Notes: generated by a model from the letters alone, not told the origin. A stretch of 64,000 nucleotides of DNA from Lineus longissimus (GCF_910592395.1 NC_088313.1:14894437-14958436), one strand, 5' to 3'; numbered from the stretch's first letter, positions 27,771 through 40,549 are shown. A program made the numbers and translations.

Positions 27771-30700
27771 TGTGTGCAGTGGCCAACGATAAGACATGAA
27801 TGTGGCCTTGATAAATCAAGGTTTTGAGTAGCATTGAAAAGTACTTCCACTGTGGTTTCTGTGTGTCTCAACTCTGAGTCTCATGATTGTGTTGGATCAC
27901 TACACCTTAGGCAACAACAATTTCTTCAGCATTTCAGAAAGAAATCCATTGATGTGATTTTATGCATGTTGCGCCACCTTCTTTGACTGTGCGAAATGAC
28001 TAATGGTTATAGGCAACTTATTTTCACCGACAGCCAATGTACACATCTGTGCACAGGTGAGCTAGCCAAGCATGCTACGCTTTACACAGCGAATACTGCA
28101 TGCATTTAAGTCCACATTGACTTTTCCAGCTTAGACAAAGGTGCTAGCAGCGTGCCTGCCATTCATAATGTTACACTATACAAGTTGTATTGATGAGTTT
28201 GCTAGTTTCTATAATGCCGTTAGAATGTACGTATAGTGTCGAATACGGATTTCAGGCTGATCATTTTACGATGAGACGCCTCTGTGTGTGGATGTTATAT
28301 GCATTCTCGTAAGTTGGCAGCGAACCAATGCAGCTGAAGGGACATGTTTTAGATTCTTTTGCGGCACTATGCGTATCATTTCTGGTGAGGTACCAAGTCC
28401 TATTTTTAATCCTACTCCATTTTACAGGGTACTAGGGCAGCATCCTGAGCATCAGGGCATTTTCTCTTGGTTACTTATTCCTGGGTGAGGAGCCTGTGGA
28501 CTACCCTGACGCTTGTTAGCTGAAAGAGAACATTTGACTATTCATTATATTTAAAAAAGCGACCCAACAGAATCTGCTTTATGATGGCTACGAAAAGTGG
28601 TGTCCATGTTCTGTCATGTTGGGTCCACCTTGCATGAGTATTCGCTCACATATCTCATTGCGTTTGCGGCCATAATCAGCGGCAATTACAGTCCAGATGC
28701 AGTGTTATCAGCATCTAAGCATGAGTGGGCAGCAGCCATGAAAACTGACAAAATATCTGGCTTCATTCATTAAAGATAGACTACTGTATGTGCTTGGAAT
28801 GAGACAAACCCTGAAGTCCACGGGTAGTTGGTCCTAAGCCAGGACAGGCGAAAGTCTCCATACAATCTAAAGACATGTGTAGTTACAAAATGTACTGTCA
28901 TAGAAATTGCATCAGCAATAAGTTTCATTTGCTGTTCTAATTAAAGGCAGGAAGCACTCCTAGAGAAGAAGGGCGTGGTGGTCTTACATTTTTATCGAGC
29001 AATTGAACTTACAGTAATTATGCAGTACTTATGTAACATGATATTTCAACACAAGAGTGGTGGTATTGTTGCAGTGAACAAAAGTGGCAAGTCCCTGGTT
29101 GATTGTAGAGATGCAGATGCACAAAATGGCTCTCCCAATCGTCTTAGTAGCCTCAGTTAATTGATTAATAGATATCAAATCTGTTGGGCCGTAAACTTGC
29201 CTTGATACGCCAGAGGCACTGTCACAACACAATGGTTAGAATACCAGAGTCGTTTACGCTGGGTGTGTCCTTATTGAACGAGGCCTAGAGCAGAGCGTGC
29301 AACTGGAACTGATGCTGAGTGCACTTGTAGGTGTCCAATACTATAATTGGAGAACTTTTTGATCCATCTCTTGAAATTGACTAACATGCTAAGGACAAAA
29401 ATTAGGTGGGAGGAGGAGGTGAGGATTATTAGAACTTTCCGATCGTGAATCACTTTTGTCCTTCTGTTATGATGAAGAAATGCATAAACATGCATGATAG
29501 GTTTTGCTAAATGTCAATTTTAACCTCTTCGAAAATATACTGAATGCCATGTCTCTCTTGCATAATGTAACACTGTTGAAATGTACTGTAGTGCGTTTTG
29601 GCTGCAGTTTCTTCTGGTTTAGTGTGGGGTACACCTACTAGCCTCAGGCTGATGGGCATCCAGTGCTAAGTGACAGAGCGGTCTTGCCAGTATCCCAGAT
29701 TAAAAGAGACCCACTGAGGACTCCAAAACAACCAGCGGTTCTTCTCGTGCATTCTACAGCAATCTCTAGTGCAGAGCTCCTGTACATGGTAGCCACAACA
29801 TTGGCAGCTGGCTGTCCATAAACATTCCTTCTTTATTGGCCATCAGAGCGCATAAATATCATTTTATGTCAGTTAACTTTCCATTACTCAGTCGGCTGTG
29901 TGTATCCTGTGATAGAGTCTCGATAAATCTTGATGTTCGGTGATATTTTCAGGGGCCATTCCGTGTTTATGTTTGCATTCGAAGAAAATGGAGGATGACA
30001 CACTTGATTTGAGTTTTGCACCAACATGTCTGAATCATTTTAACCCCTTCAATTGATATTGATGAGGGGTGGCCTTTGATGCTGGATCAAAGAATTTTAT
30101 ACAAATTTGGTGAATATATAAGTTCTGGCCGCATGTTGGCGACTGTCGTAACTTGTATTGTAACATTGTTAACATGCCTCAGATCAGAAAGTTAGATAAA
30201 CTAGTCGAGTAATGTTGCAGAAACGTTGCAGAAAAAGTCCAAAAACTCCCAATTTCTGCGAGCTACGAAAGCTTGGCTTTTTTGCTCAGATACTGGCCAG
30301 TTCATATGTCATAGGCCAATGTGTAATTAGATGTGCCTCAAACGACTAGAGCCTGCGGTCAAAACGAGGCTGCTGCTTATATAATTCATTGACACATTGT
30401 TACCAAGGTGTTTCAGAATAGAGGATTAAGTGCCCTTTTCACAGCATTCATGACATCAACACAATTTTTTGAGTTGTAAAAATCTTTTCTTAACCACAAA
30501 GGGTTAACATGACACCACCCTGCCAGATGCTTTAACTTGAAAGTATGACACATGTTGTTATTGATAGTGGGGTTTAATATCACAGCTATCATTATTACCC
30601 GAACTTAATTGATTCTGTATGGGTCCTTAGGCCTCCACGTAGAATATAAAATGTACACAAAACAGCTGGACCGAGTGTTAGGGCCTATACAGTTGGTGGC

Positions 30701-32196
30701 CTCGAGACCGAATTAACAGTTGAACCTATCTAAGTGTTCAATTGGATGAAAATGTGATACAAAAATTCTCTTATCAACCTTGCTTGTGCATGCACAACCT
30801 TGCTTGTGCATGCAACATTCGGGCAGCATTACGTGTACATTCTCCCTGAGTGTAAAGCGCTGTGATGAATTTCTTCTACATGTAGAACGGCTCTGGGGAC
30901 TATTTGTGCCTGCTATTAAGTGGTTCAGGTTGGATGCCAGTGTATAGGTCTCCGAAAAGGATTCTGCTTGACAAAATCGGAAAGTCATGTTGTTAAACAC
31001 TGTTGAATCCGTGTTTTCTTTTTTTGTGGTTTTAGAAAAGTTTTTGAAAGCAGGTCATTGTCAGCCGGATTTCCTGTACATCCTGTGAAGAACGGTCTGA
31101 TGAACAATGAAATTCCCCGAAGTGGTTAACCTTTATCCTTTATCGGTGGCACTTCTTCATGGGAATTCTTTCGAATTTGATATCATTTTATCAAAATAGG
31201 TGATATGTCACCTAGAATAAACACGAGTAACATTTCTGTGTGCCTATAGTGGTAATACAGAAGTTACAAATGTAAATAAGATGAATCTTTATAAAGTGAC
31301 TGGCTGGTTGTGTTTCTGGTTGCTCCGTCAGTGTTATAGAGACTAACACTAGCGCCTCCTTCAGTTAATTCTGTTAAAAATAGAAGCGTTCTGACTTATT
31401 TCCAACGTTAACAGAGCAACCAGGCCGGCCCAGAACGCCACTGCACCTTTATTTCCCTTAAGTGGCCATACTAGTGACCTCAGAGTAGATAAATACAGTA
31501 TTTGAAGAGCCATGTGAGAGCCAGGACGGTGGGTGGAAAGCAATGTTACTTATGGACAGAACTGTAATACCAGTAGCTTATCTATACCATATTACCTTCG
31601 GTATTTACCGACCAGCGAGTCTTGTATGATTTGACACAAATACCATGGCTAACTGCATAATAATTGGGATCTCGAATGATTGGCAATTTCCTTAATATGA
31701 TGGGTGTTCATCATCGATCCATGATATAACATAAGTGGCCATCCAATGAAAATTATGTCTGGAGTGTGTAAAGTAGGCGAAAATCATCATTAGGCATAAA
31801 TTGTGTACAAACACCGTTTCAAATTATGGTAAACTGCATGTGATATTTCTATGGAGAAATAATTGTGCGCGGTATTAAAATCATATGCCATGTTGTCTAT
31901 GAATTTAATCATAGGAGCCTGAATTTTTATGCTAATGATATGAATTGAACTTTATGGATCGGGATCGGGGTCGTTGACACGTCAGGCGTAAATTATGTGC
32001 GAAAACATCACATATTTTGACACGCAACCCTTTAAACTTATACAACATTTTGTTGAATTTAAAAATTAGTGATTAAAGAAATAATGTGCTAGATGTGAGA
32101 TGTTTTGTCGATGCATAAAACCAGTCCCTGTTCACTGACTGCGTAGTCATCTGAGTCCTCTATAGATGCCAGAGCTCCTGTCTATATATAGACCCC
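27771..32196. other. Non-coding; one 20-bp tandem doublet
   Basis: No gene recognised. The only structure noted is an exact 20-bp tandem doublet, CAACCTTGCTTGTGCATGCA, at 30775-30794 and 30795-30814. The AT-rich stretch near 31850-32040 includes a POU-like ATGCTAAT core (31930) and is treated as a possible regulatory element under findings. Confidence 0.45.
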
Positions 32197-32202
32197 TTTA
32201 AA

Positions 32203-32408
32203 GGGACATTATAGGTAGAAGCTAGGCTGGCAAGATAAAGTTACATGAAGTCGCCAATAGGGTCTCACATCTCACAGTGCATCGAAATGATTCACGCTTG
32301 TATGAGGAGTATATTAGTGCTGAATCTGACATGACCTACATGTAGGGCCCTTTCTGTGTCACCTGAAGATGGCCAAATTAGCCACTCTGCTCCTGCCTAT
32401 AGTCCCCC
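32203..32408. mobile_element. MITE flanked by TTTAAA
   Basis: The left end reads GGGACATTATAGGTAGAAGC, and the right end, reverse-complemented, reads GGGGGACTATAGGCAGGAGC, an imperfect terminal inverted repeat of about 20 bp. The element is bracketed by TTTAAA on both sides (32197-32202 and 32409-32414), which looks like a target-site duplication. It is 206 bp with no coding capacity, so it is a non-autonomous DNA element. The superfamily is uncertain; a TTAA-centred target would fit piggyBac-like elements. Confidence 0.7.
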
Positions 32409-32414
32409 TTTAAA

Positions 32415-35400
32415 AGCCGTCAAATTATTGTGTTGCCCATGAGCCATAAGCACTATCAGAGTACATTGAGTTACTCAATATTAAAAAGAAACAACTGAAG
32501 AAGTTGAAGTACTATACACATGTAGTGCTTGTAGGGTTGTGTGCTCGAGAACTTATCTGATGGGTACAATGTAGGTTAATTTGCCCCCGCCCTGAAAACA
32601 AGAAGCATCGTCCTTATCTATTGTGAGTCTCTTTGAAGATTTTAACCACATACCAGTACCGGGTATCATATTTTGGCACTCAAAATTCTTCCCGTTAATT
32701 GTCGCTGACATTTGTATCAGTTGAGCTGGCCAATATGCTACCTCTCATAGATGTCAAGTAGCGCAGCCGCGGGAGACAGGTTGCCTGACGACGCCATTGG
32801 CCCACCTACCGCAGTTGGCGTCAAAGGTCAGGCTAGCGATGTTTGATTCTTGATTGCCTGATGTCATAATCATGCTGCGCCGTTCTAATACGCTTTTGTG
32901 GCGCCAGCTAAACGAGTCTTAATTAGCCCATTTCAACCTGTCCTAATCAAGGTTAAATGATGCAGGCTATTAATCTTTAAATGACGTCAATTACAAATTA
33001 GGGTTTGTACTCTTTGCATCCGGCCCCACCAAGTATGCAAATCACCAGCCTGAAGTTGGCTTCATATACCACATTCTCAACTTTCTTGACTTAAAAAACA
33101 TTTTGATTTTTTTTTCTTGTAAAAGGCTGCTGACCGTCGGCCCCTGGGGGTGCCTGTCGGTTTTCTGGTGCTCCCTGGCTCAGCATGTCGCCCCAACAAC
33201 CTGCTTTTGGTTGTTGGAAAGCCCTGGTATCTTTTCTTAGAAGAGGGAAGGAAGTGGGCATGGCCTCGCACTTTACGGTGGTCTGAACAACCACAGCTCG
33301 ATACCGCCAGTATGACACACGAGCATAAGTGCCATTGCAAACAGAATACTTGACCAAATTTCACCAAATGTATTCATGAATAAGTCATCTTAAGCAGAAG
33401 CTGCGCTACATCTTCTCAGAGATTCTCAAGTATTTAGACATTGAGTGTGGGTGGAGAAGACGACTTGTTGCTGAAAGTGAGTTGAGAGTAGAATTTTAAT
33501 TTGATATATTTGCTTTTCACTTGCAATACATGATGATCTCGTCAAAGAGATTTTACAAACAGTCAAAAAAATAAACTGTTTCCATAATTAACATTAGTTG
33601 TATTGAGAAAAGAAGCGTGGTATGTACGATGCTTTTTGCATTCGTATGACGTCAATGCTGCCAATTCGTTTGCCACAGTGCAACTCGGTTAATAGTGAAG
33701 TCTGCGTCTGAGTGGCTGCTAGGTCACTCACTAGCTTCTTGCAGGCCCCTCTCCCCTTCGTTTGTTTTACAATATCCACAGGAGACCGTTTCAGTTTCAA
33801 AATGCTCTTTTCCCTCCCTGCCAATTTGTGATGGGAGCACAAACACTCGTCCATGGGAACCTCTCCAACTTGGGATGTTGTTCACATCTTTCCAGACAGA
33901 TCTTGAGATCAAAATAAATCAAGCAGGCTAACATGCTCACAGGCCATGTGACAAGATGTCCTCGCTGCTTCGAAAGGTCCACTTCACCAGTCACGCAAGA
34001 CACCGACAGGATGATACCATGACAGTTTCAGGAATGAAAATGACGTGGCACGGAAGTCATGCGAAGGGAAAGGAGCCATTAGCCAATCTTCTGGCATGCT
34101 TTATCGACCTTGATACACTTATAACAATAAGTTGTCCACAGTACCACAGCCGAGATGTGACCCGCCTGTGCTCACAGAGAGTCTTCCATGATTGTTTTGA
34201 ATATGTCAGGCTGGCACATGTAAAATAGCACCATCTATGGGAAAACACGTTATAAAATAAGCATTTGAAAAAATAAAAAATAAAATAAAATTTTCGAAAA
34301 AATGTTTCTTCAGAAAAAGCAGACCTACCCAAGTTATTCAAACCAACATCGAGGCAGATGACTAAAAAACTTAGAAAATGCATCAAAATAAGTCTATAAA
34401 ATGGTAAAAGTAAGACTCTACAGATCCAAAGTTTACGAAAACGCTTGAAAAACTAATCAAGATAAATATACCTCTGCATGGACTACTGTTTTTCGTTGAG
34501 TTGTGAAATTCAGTTACAAGACCTTGTATCCAAATCAAAGCAAACATGACAAATTATGCTATTCCCTCATCAAACGACATAAACTGCCTCCGAATTTCCC
34601 CTCTTCAATAATAATAGTTCTGACCTTTGCAATGATTATTTGAAAAATACCTCAATTCGCCTACCCTGCCTGCTGGAAGCAGACACACAAATTATTCCAA
34701 TTTTCCTTGTCTGAGGAGGAGAATTTGTTCTGCAGTCTTTGGTTTTGATATGTTTTGCTGCGTGATCCGTGTAATCATAGATCATCTTCTATCATTATTC
34801 CAACTAGAGTAACCCTCTTCAAGTTTTTCAGAGCGCTTTTCCACCCTTTGATGGAAAGTTGTCAAAGTTTTCCATGAAACTGTTGTCCAAGAATAGACCT
34901 GTTTGCAAGTGGGGTTGTTACAAACTAATCCGCCAATTTTTCATTTTCTCATTTATTTTACATCTTTGTGTCTGTAGTTCCATTTGCTGAAGCACCACTC
35001 CAATGAGCTATTTCAGAAGGGCATGACGTGCCATGCACATCACCCCACGTCATGGGACCATGTTCATGACGTGCTATGCACGTCACCTGCGGTGAACGGG
35101 TTAACCTTGAGGTATTTTGGTACCTTGGAAGCAGAACTTGCTAAGTTATCTAAGTTATCAACAATTTGGAATTCCTTTTGCATGCGCATACAAGAAACCT
35201 GATTCTTCATCTCGGCTCTTTGGGGAATCGCAAAAAGATGTGATGGAAATGTTGTCTTAACAAAATATTATACCATTTAAAAACACTGTTAAGAGGCGCA
35301 CAAAAAACTTATCTCATCTTCAGACAGAATATTTGCCTCTTTGAAAAAAGTCTTGTGTGGTTTTAATGGAAACTTTGTTATGATTGTATTTCGAAATATC

Positions 35401-36492
35401 TAAGATCATCGTCAGTTGGCCAGAATTGCATCTACATTTAAGTACAGTCATCTTTGAAGATTTTAGGTGGTGCTTGCCAGACTTGGACTGGAATCAACAT
35501 GTCTGCATTAAATCATACACTTGATTCTTCTTACAAGTAGGACTGCAATTTTATTCAAACATTTCAGATCTATTTGTCTGAATGTTTTGGTAGGAATTGC
35601 TTTTGGGTATATTGCATCCTTTGATGATGAGGTAAACACAGCTAATGTATCCTTAGCGATGAAGCATCGAGTTCTGTAGCATTGCGCTATTGAGTGTTTT
35701 AATAGGGTGATGCAAACAGTATGTTAGCTTATGTTAATTTTTTTGTGACGTCTTTGCATCTCCGTGTATTTCTGCATGAAATCTCCCTCACAAACATATC
35801 AGCTGTAGCAAGACATCTTACGTTTGCGTAACTATCAGCCACCTTTCCCCTTATAGCAAGTGGTTTGGATCATAAGTGGACAGTGATGTTCTGTCCTCAA
35901 CTGGGCGGATGATTCGTTGCACGGTGGTTTTACCCCTGAACTTTATAAGGTCACTGAAAAAGCTTTTAGAAACTTGAATCCAGAGAGTGAATTCCTCACA
36001 ATCACGTAATTGATATTCTTGTCATAATACTCCTGTGTGGGGTGATTTTGAAACACGATATCTTTGATATCCACATTTTTGTCCTCATGATTCTCATTCC
36101 GATTCTGTAAATTTTGAAGGATGCCTTTCTACAGACGTTAGACAAACAGCTCAACTGCAAAGGAACTTCAGCATCGTGTCCCAAAATCAAAACTATTTCA
36201 ATGGTCTCTTCAGTCTCATTTCCCCTTTTGTACGTACCTCAAGTTGCCAACAAATATTTCATGACAAAGTGTTTCTTTTCCCTTTCAACCCGTGTCTGAT
36301 ATTGAGGTGATTGTCCCAAAGGACAGGTATTTTTGTCCTATTTGAAAAATACAATTCACCTTATGATATTTACTAAAGAAATCCCAAGTACCCGATATGT
36401 TATGTATCATTGTTTGCATAAAAAGTTTAACACTCTGTGGTGAAAAACTATACCAAGGACAACGTCACTCACTACTTGTTCAAACCTAAGTG
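32415..36492. other. Non-coding; possible conserved element and small hairpins
   Basis: No gene recognised. 32870-33005 is unusually dense in homeodomain-type cores (TTAATTAG, CTAATCAA, TTAAT, AATTAC). 35022-35085 holds four TGACGTG/CACGTCA sites, two of them forming a perfect 9-bp stem. Both are listed as findings. Short open frames near 33100-34000 overlap on both strands and show no domain. Confidence 0.4.
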
Positions 36493-36686
36493 GCTGCCGG
36501 TAACAAACGCTGTAAGAGGTGCAAACACCACTGTAATGCCGCCTGCTCCTACCCCTGCTCATGTAGGGGACTGTCTGCATTTATAATGATCCCTGCAGAC
36601 ACCCCTTTGCAAATACCCCTGGGTATAGTTAGGGGTACTTGCCGCATCATACAAGCCTGTAAATTACGCCAACGTTTGCCGGCAGC
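36493..36686. mobile_element. Possible short MITE with GCTGCCGG ends
   Basis: The left end GGCTGCCGGTAACAAACG and the reverse complement of the right end GCTGCCGGCAAACGTTGG form an imperfect inverted repeat. The ~190-bp interior is GC-richer than its surroundings and contains several C-rich CCCCT motifs. No clear target-site duplication was found. The Cys-rich plus-strand open frame through it is probably a by-product of its composition. Confidence 0.4.
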
Positions 36687-38998
36687 AGGTGTTGAAGCCA
36701 ATTTTGAATGTATATGTTTATGTCACCAGGAAAGGTTTCTGTCGGTTATGAATTTTGACAATATATTTCAGAACTATGTGAAGGCCTGTTGTGGTGAAGA
36801 AAAAAATTGGTCTGGGAGGACCACTTTAAGGTGACCACCTCACTTGAATGAAAACACCCAATTTGGGACCAAAACTAGTGTCCTTAATAGAGAGGTGTCT
36901 GCTAAGGGAGGTTCTGCTGTATTTAAAATGAGCCATAAGTCAAAAAACTGTTATGATGACCGTATTGCATTTAAATGAAGTTAAACTAAATACATTGAAT
37001 CTACCAGATGTCTGTTAGAAGCACGATAAGCAATGTGCCTGAGGTAATTTTTCAGCATGATCAAAAATAGCATGACATTAACCTATTTAAACTTTAGTTC
37101 CAGCGTAATTTATGGGCTAAATAAATAAACTTGATAACTGCATGAATAAATTGCGTGACTTTGTCAACGGATCAAGACTTGGAAGGGTGAAAAACTTTGT
37201 TTGTTTGTTGGATGCATGTTGTGTGATGAAACTATTTAATTGCACTCTGATTCAAAGTAAGTCGCAGACTTTTGAGTTTTCAATTGGTCTATTAAGGCGA
37301 TTTCAGTTTCACATCTCAAATTTTAAAAATTAGGCTTGATTTTGTCATCATGAAGTCAACCTATAACAGCGGTAGAAGGGTTTAACTGAAAATATGGAAC
37401 AAATTTGTAAGAAAAAGGCTGCAACTACCGCGCCCCTAAATTCAGCCTTGATTTGGACTGGGAGAAGTACCCCACATTATAAGACAGATAATGCAAAGCA
37501 ACTCAGTTAACATAGCACAATACTAATACAACAGCCACTGACGATATCGGCACCATATTCTTTCTCTGCATCAGGGGAATTCATCACCTTGTCCCTGGAA
37601 CCAACCTCTGTCTAAAGAGGGTTATGTTTACCCCGCATGGATGTGACTGAGACACGTCACATCATGCCACGCAGACTGGGTTATATCGATAACCCCCCCC
37701 CCCCCATATGATGGCATCAGAGCATTTCACCACATCGTCAAAATTGTGCCGCAGTGTGTTGGCGGGCGGCCTCAGCGACTACTCAGCGCGTCCTTAACGT
37801 CGACTCAATCAACCTGTCTAAACAGTCGACAGCACTAGTCGGGAGTTCTGTGTTAGAAGTTTTTGGAGTTATTTCTCCGGGAAGTAACCAGTAAATACCC
37901 TTGGTAACAACTTGTTCATCCATTGAATTAGAATTTTGCTCTACTTTTATCACGTAGCAGGCATTTATAAGATCATGAGGCATTGTGTGTTGGGTAGTTG
38001 TAGGGCCTGGTAGAAAATGGTGGGGGATACCGCCATTGTTGCTTCTGAATAGAACCTTCCCCCCTCCCCCTCCAAGGTGTCGACATTGGCGTTACTGGCC
38101 GACATTACGCCTTGGCAAACCTGGGAATCTCCAAATGGTATGAATGTATATTAGTTGCACCACCATTGCGCCAGATATGAATATAGGCAACTCAGAAAAA
38201 AAATGCTCTTCTGAGTAATTTCATTAGCGGCTAATTAGTTGGGGCTCATTTGTCTGATTATCACGGCCAAGGTGGAAACAAAAGCATGTCAAGTCTCTTA
38301 GAAATCTTATCATGCTTATTGACCGAAATCCCGGTGCCAATATTAGGTTAATCAAGTCGCTGTGAGGACGCAGCTCATTTTGCCAGGACGGCTTGCTGGA
38401 AAATTGACTGGCGGCTGGTGATATACTGATAACTGTTATATCACCCAAACTCTCACAAAACAAAACCTACTCCTGTTTTACACATCTATCGATAGTGAAT
38501 CTGGCTCTAAAAATAAACCACGATTATGAGTCAAAACATCCATGAATATAAAAAAACTCCACCTGACTTCCCAATAAAGGATGCTTATAGAAGAGTAAAG
38601 GATCGATGGACAATCGAATACTATAAAGGCTGGAGGCGATCAATGAGATGATTTTCTCTCTGGTGCCACCCCACCCATTTTTTAACCACGATCGATGCGG
38701 ATCATGTTCACAGACGTCATAATACTATGGTGGTGTGCTATTGGAGCATGCAGTGATCATAGTGATGGAGTTGTAGCAGGCATTTTGATTGTGATTTGAT
38801 AAAAATAGTAATAATAATGATTGACTCAAGTATATAGCGTGTCAATTCATATATTTCATATATATGACGTGCCATGTGTCGTAAACAAGTGTTTTTTGTC
38901 GCATGCAATCGTGATCACATGTTACAGTGACAAAACTTGCCTAGGAAATGTTTAAGCCTTTGTCTTCACCATTTCTAATAAATAAATGTCATATTTTT
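36687..38998. other. Non-coding; poly-C tract and a small hairpin
   Basis: A 13-base C homopolymer lies at 37693-37705. Just upstream (about 37637-37670), GATGTGAC...GTCACATC forms a stem of about 12 bp around an 8-nt loop. 38210-38460 has the look of a regulatory element (see findings). No exon recognised. Confidence 0.45.
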
Positions 38999-39049
38999 AG
39001 CTCACCTCTTAGCAGAGGTGAGCTTATCCCATACCGTGGCGTCCGTCGT

Positions 39050-39081
<32 letters not shown>

Positions 39082-39346
39082 CGTCGTCGTCCGTCGTCCG
39101 TTAGCAGGGCACGTTTCGTAACTGTTAGAGCTATTGAGTTGAAACTTGGTACACATGTACCCTTATGTAATGACACCTTGGAGACCAAGTTTCGGTCCGA
39201 TTCGTTTCATGGTTTGGCCACCAGGGGGCCAAACGTTAAAAGTGAAAATATGCAATATCTCCCTTAATAGTAGTCGGGAAATTTTGAAAAAAATATGGTA
39301 GGTACTTCTAGCAAAGGTGCATCATATATCCTCAGGGTTTTTGATT

Positions 39347-39375
39347 TGACCTCCTTTTCAAGGTCACAGAGGTCA
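39347..39375 (+). promoter_or_regulatory. Nuclear-receptor half-site triplet (ER8 + DR3), copy 1
   Basis: TGACCT (39347-39352), 8-bp spacer, AGGTCA (39361-39366), 3-bp spacer CAG, AGGTCA (39370-39375). This gives an everted repeat with 8-bp spacing and a perfect direct repeat with 3-bp spacing, arrangements bound by VDR-type NR1I receptors. It is part of the dispersed repeat, so sequence alone does not show regulatory use. Confidence 0.45.
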
Positions 39376-39647
39376 AATGGTGTAAATTGGCCATTAGGAT
39401 GTAACGATGGCACGTTTCTAAACTGCAATGACTATTGATACCAAATTTGGTACACATTTACCCCTTAGTCAGGTGATCTCAGGGACCGAAGTTTGGTCCA
39501 ATATGATTCACCACTTGACCACCAGGTGGCAAAATCCAAAAACCTTAAAAATGTGATTATTCCTTAACTTCTTGCCCGATTGCCACCAATTTGATATCAT
39601 GGGTACATCTAACCACCATACAGTATATGTCACACAGGTTTTTAATT

Positions 39648-39676
39648 TGACCTTCTTGTCAAGGTCACAGAGGTCA
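39648..39676 (+). promoter_or_regulatory. Nuclear-receptor half-site triplet (ER8 + DR3), copy 2
   Basis: TGACCT (39648-39653), 8-bp spacer, AGGTCA (39662-39667), CAG, AGGTCA (39671-39676). Same geometry as copy 1 although the flanks have diverged. Confidence 0.45.
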
Positions 39677-39961
39677 AATGGCGTAAATTCGCCGTCAGGC
39701 CATAACTATGGCACGTTTCTTAACTGCAATGACTATTGATCACAAATTAAGTACACATGTACCCCTTGGTCAGGTGATCGCAGGTACCGAAGTTTGGTGC
39801 GATCTGATTTGCCGTTTGGCCTCCAGGGAGGGGGCCAAATCCTAAATTCTTCAAAATGCCATTATTTCTAGTAATGACTTGCCCGATTGGCACCAATTTT
39901 ATATCATAGGTACATCTAATTCTAACAACCATTCAATGTGTCACCCGGGTCTTCTTTGATT

Positions 39962-39990
39962 TGACCTACTTTTCAAGGTCACATAGGTCG
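39962..39990 (+). promoter_or_regulatory. Nuclear-receptor half-site triplet, copy 3 (degenerate)
   Basis: TGACCT (39962-39967), 8-bp spacer, AGGTCA (39976-39981), CAT, AGGTCG (39985-39990). The last half-site carries one mismatch; the spacing is unchanged. Confidence 0.35.
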
Positions 39991-40549
39991 AATGTACTGT
40001 AAATTGGCCATTTTGGGGAAATTGTAATTGCTTGGACCTACATCAAACCTAACACTACATGACACAATACCATGCTCTTTATCCATCTTTCCTCCACATG
40101 AGGTGAGCACAATGGCCCTGGCCATTTCATTTCCTCGATGAAATGGAATCACATTCATGTAGTGGAAGATTAAAAAGATTGGAAAAACTGTCTGGATCTT
40201 GTTGCATGTGCATTTCGTGTAAAAATTGTACCAAATTAACTCAGGAGGGGTATGGAATTTGTAGTTGCATCATGGCATTACCGTATTTTCCGGCATATGA
40301 CCCGCGGCTTTTTGCCCTCAAACAGGCCCAAAAAGTGGGGGTGCGGGTAATACAAAGGTGCGGGTCTTGCGTGGATTCTGAGAGGGATAAGCCCCAACCC
40401 CAAAGAAAAAAAAGGGGACCAAACTGGTTACTTGATAAGGATTTATGTCCATCATTTTCGCATTGTTTTCAACCAATATTTCCGCCATGATCGCATAGTT
40501 TGTGATGTCTCCGCTAGGGAAAATAGTTACGGCCATGCTGGAATTGATC

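Larger units (their letters stand above)
38999..40130 (+). repeat. GCTCACC hairpin repeat with three ~300-bp monomers
   Basis: It begins with the perfect stem AGCTCACCTC/GAGGTGAGCT around a 6-nt loop, followed by a (GTC)n/(CCGTC)n microsatellite (about 39038-39102), and ends near GAGGTGAGCACAATGGCC. The interior is three diverged tandem monomers recognised by AACTG..GACTATTGA..TGGTACACAT (about 39120, 39420, 39720). Each also has a segment containing TGACCT-N8-AGGTCA-N3-AGGTCA (39347, 39648, and 39962 with one mismatch). Non-coding. I know this hairpin-plus-GTCC start as a common dispersed family in lophotrochozoan genomes; the exact family name is not known to me. Confidence 0.8.

Noticed and set aside
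33077-33367. Overlapping minus-strand ORFs of 96 and 88 codons
   Set aside because: Two frames open at once over the same interval with no domain suggests composition, not coding.
36490-36834. Cys-rich 114-codon ORF (K-R-C-K-R-C-K-H-H-C)
   Set aside because: Its Cys-rich part coincides with a probable short MITE with GC-rich inverted ends; no stable Cys framework continues beyond it.
39038-39105. CRISPR-like array
   Set aside because: The (GTC)n/(CCGTC)n tract is a simple microsatellite with no unique spacers.
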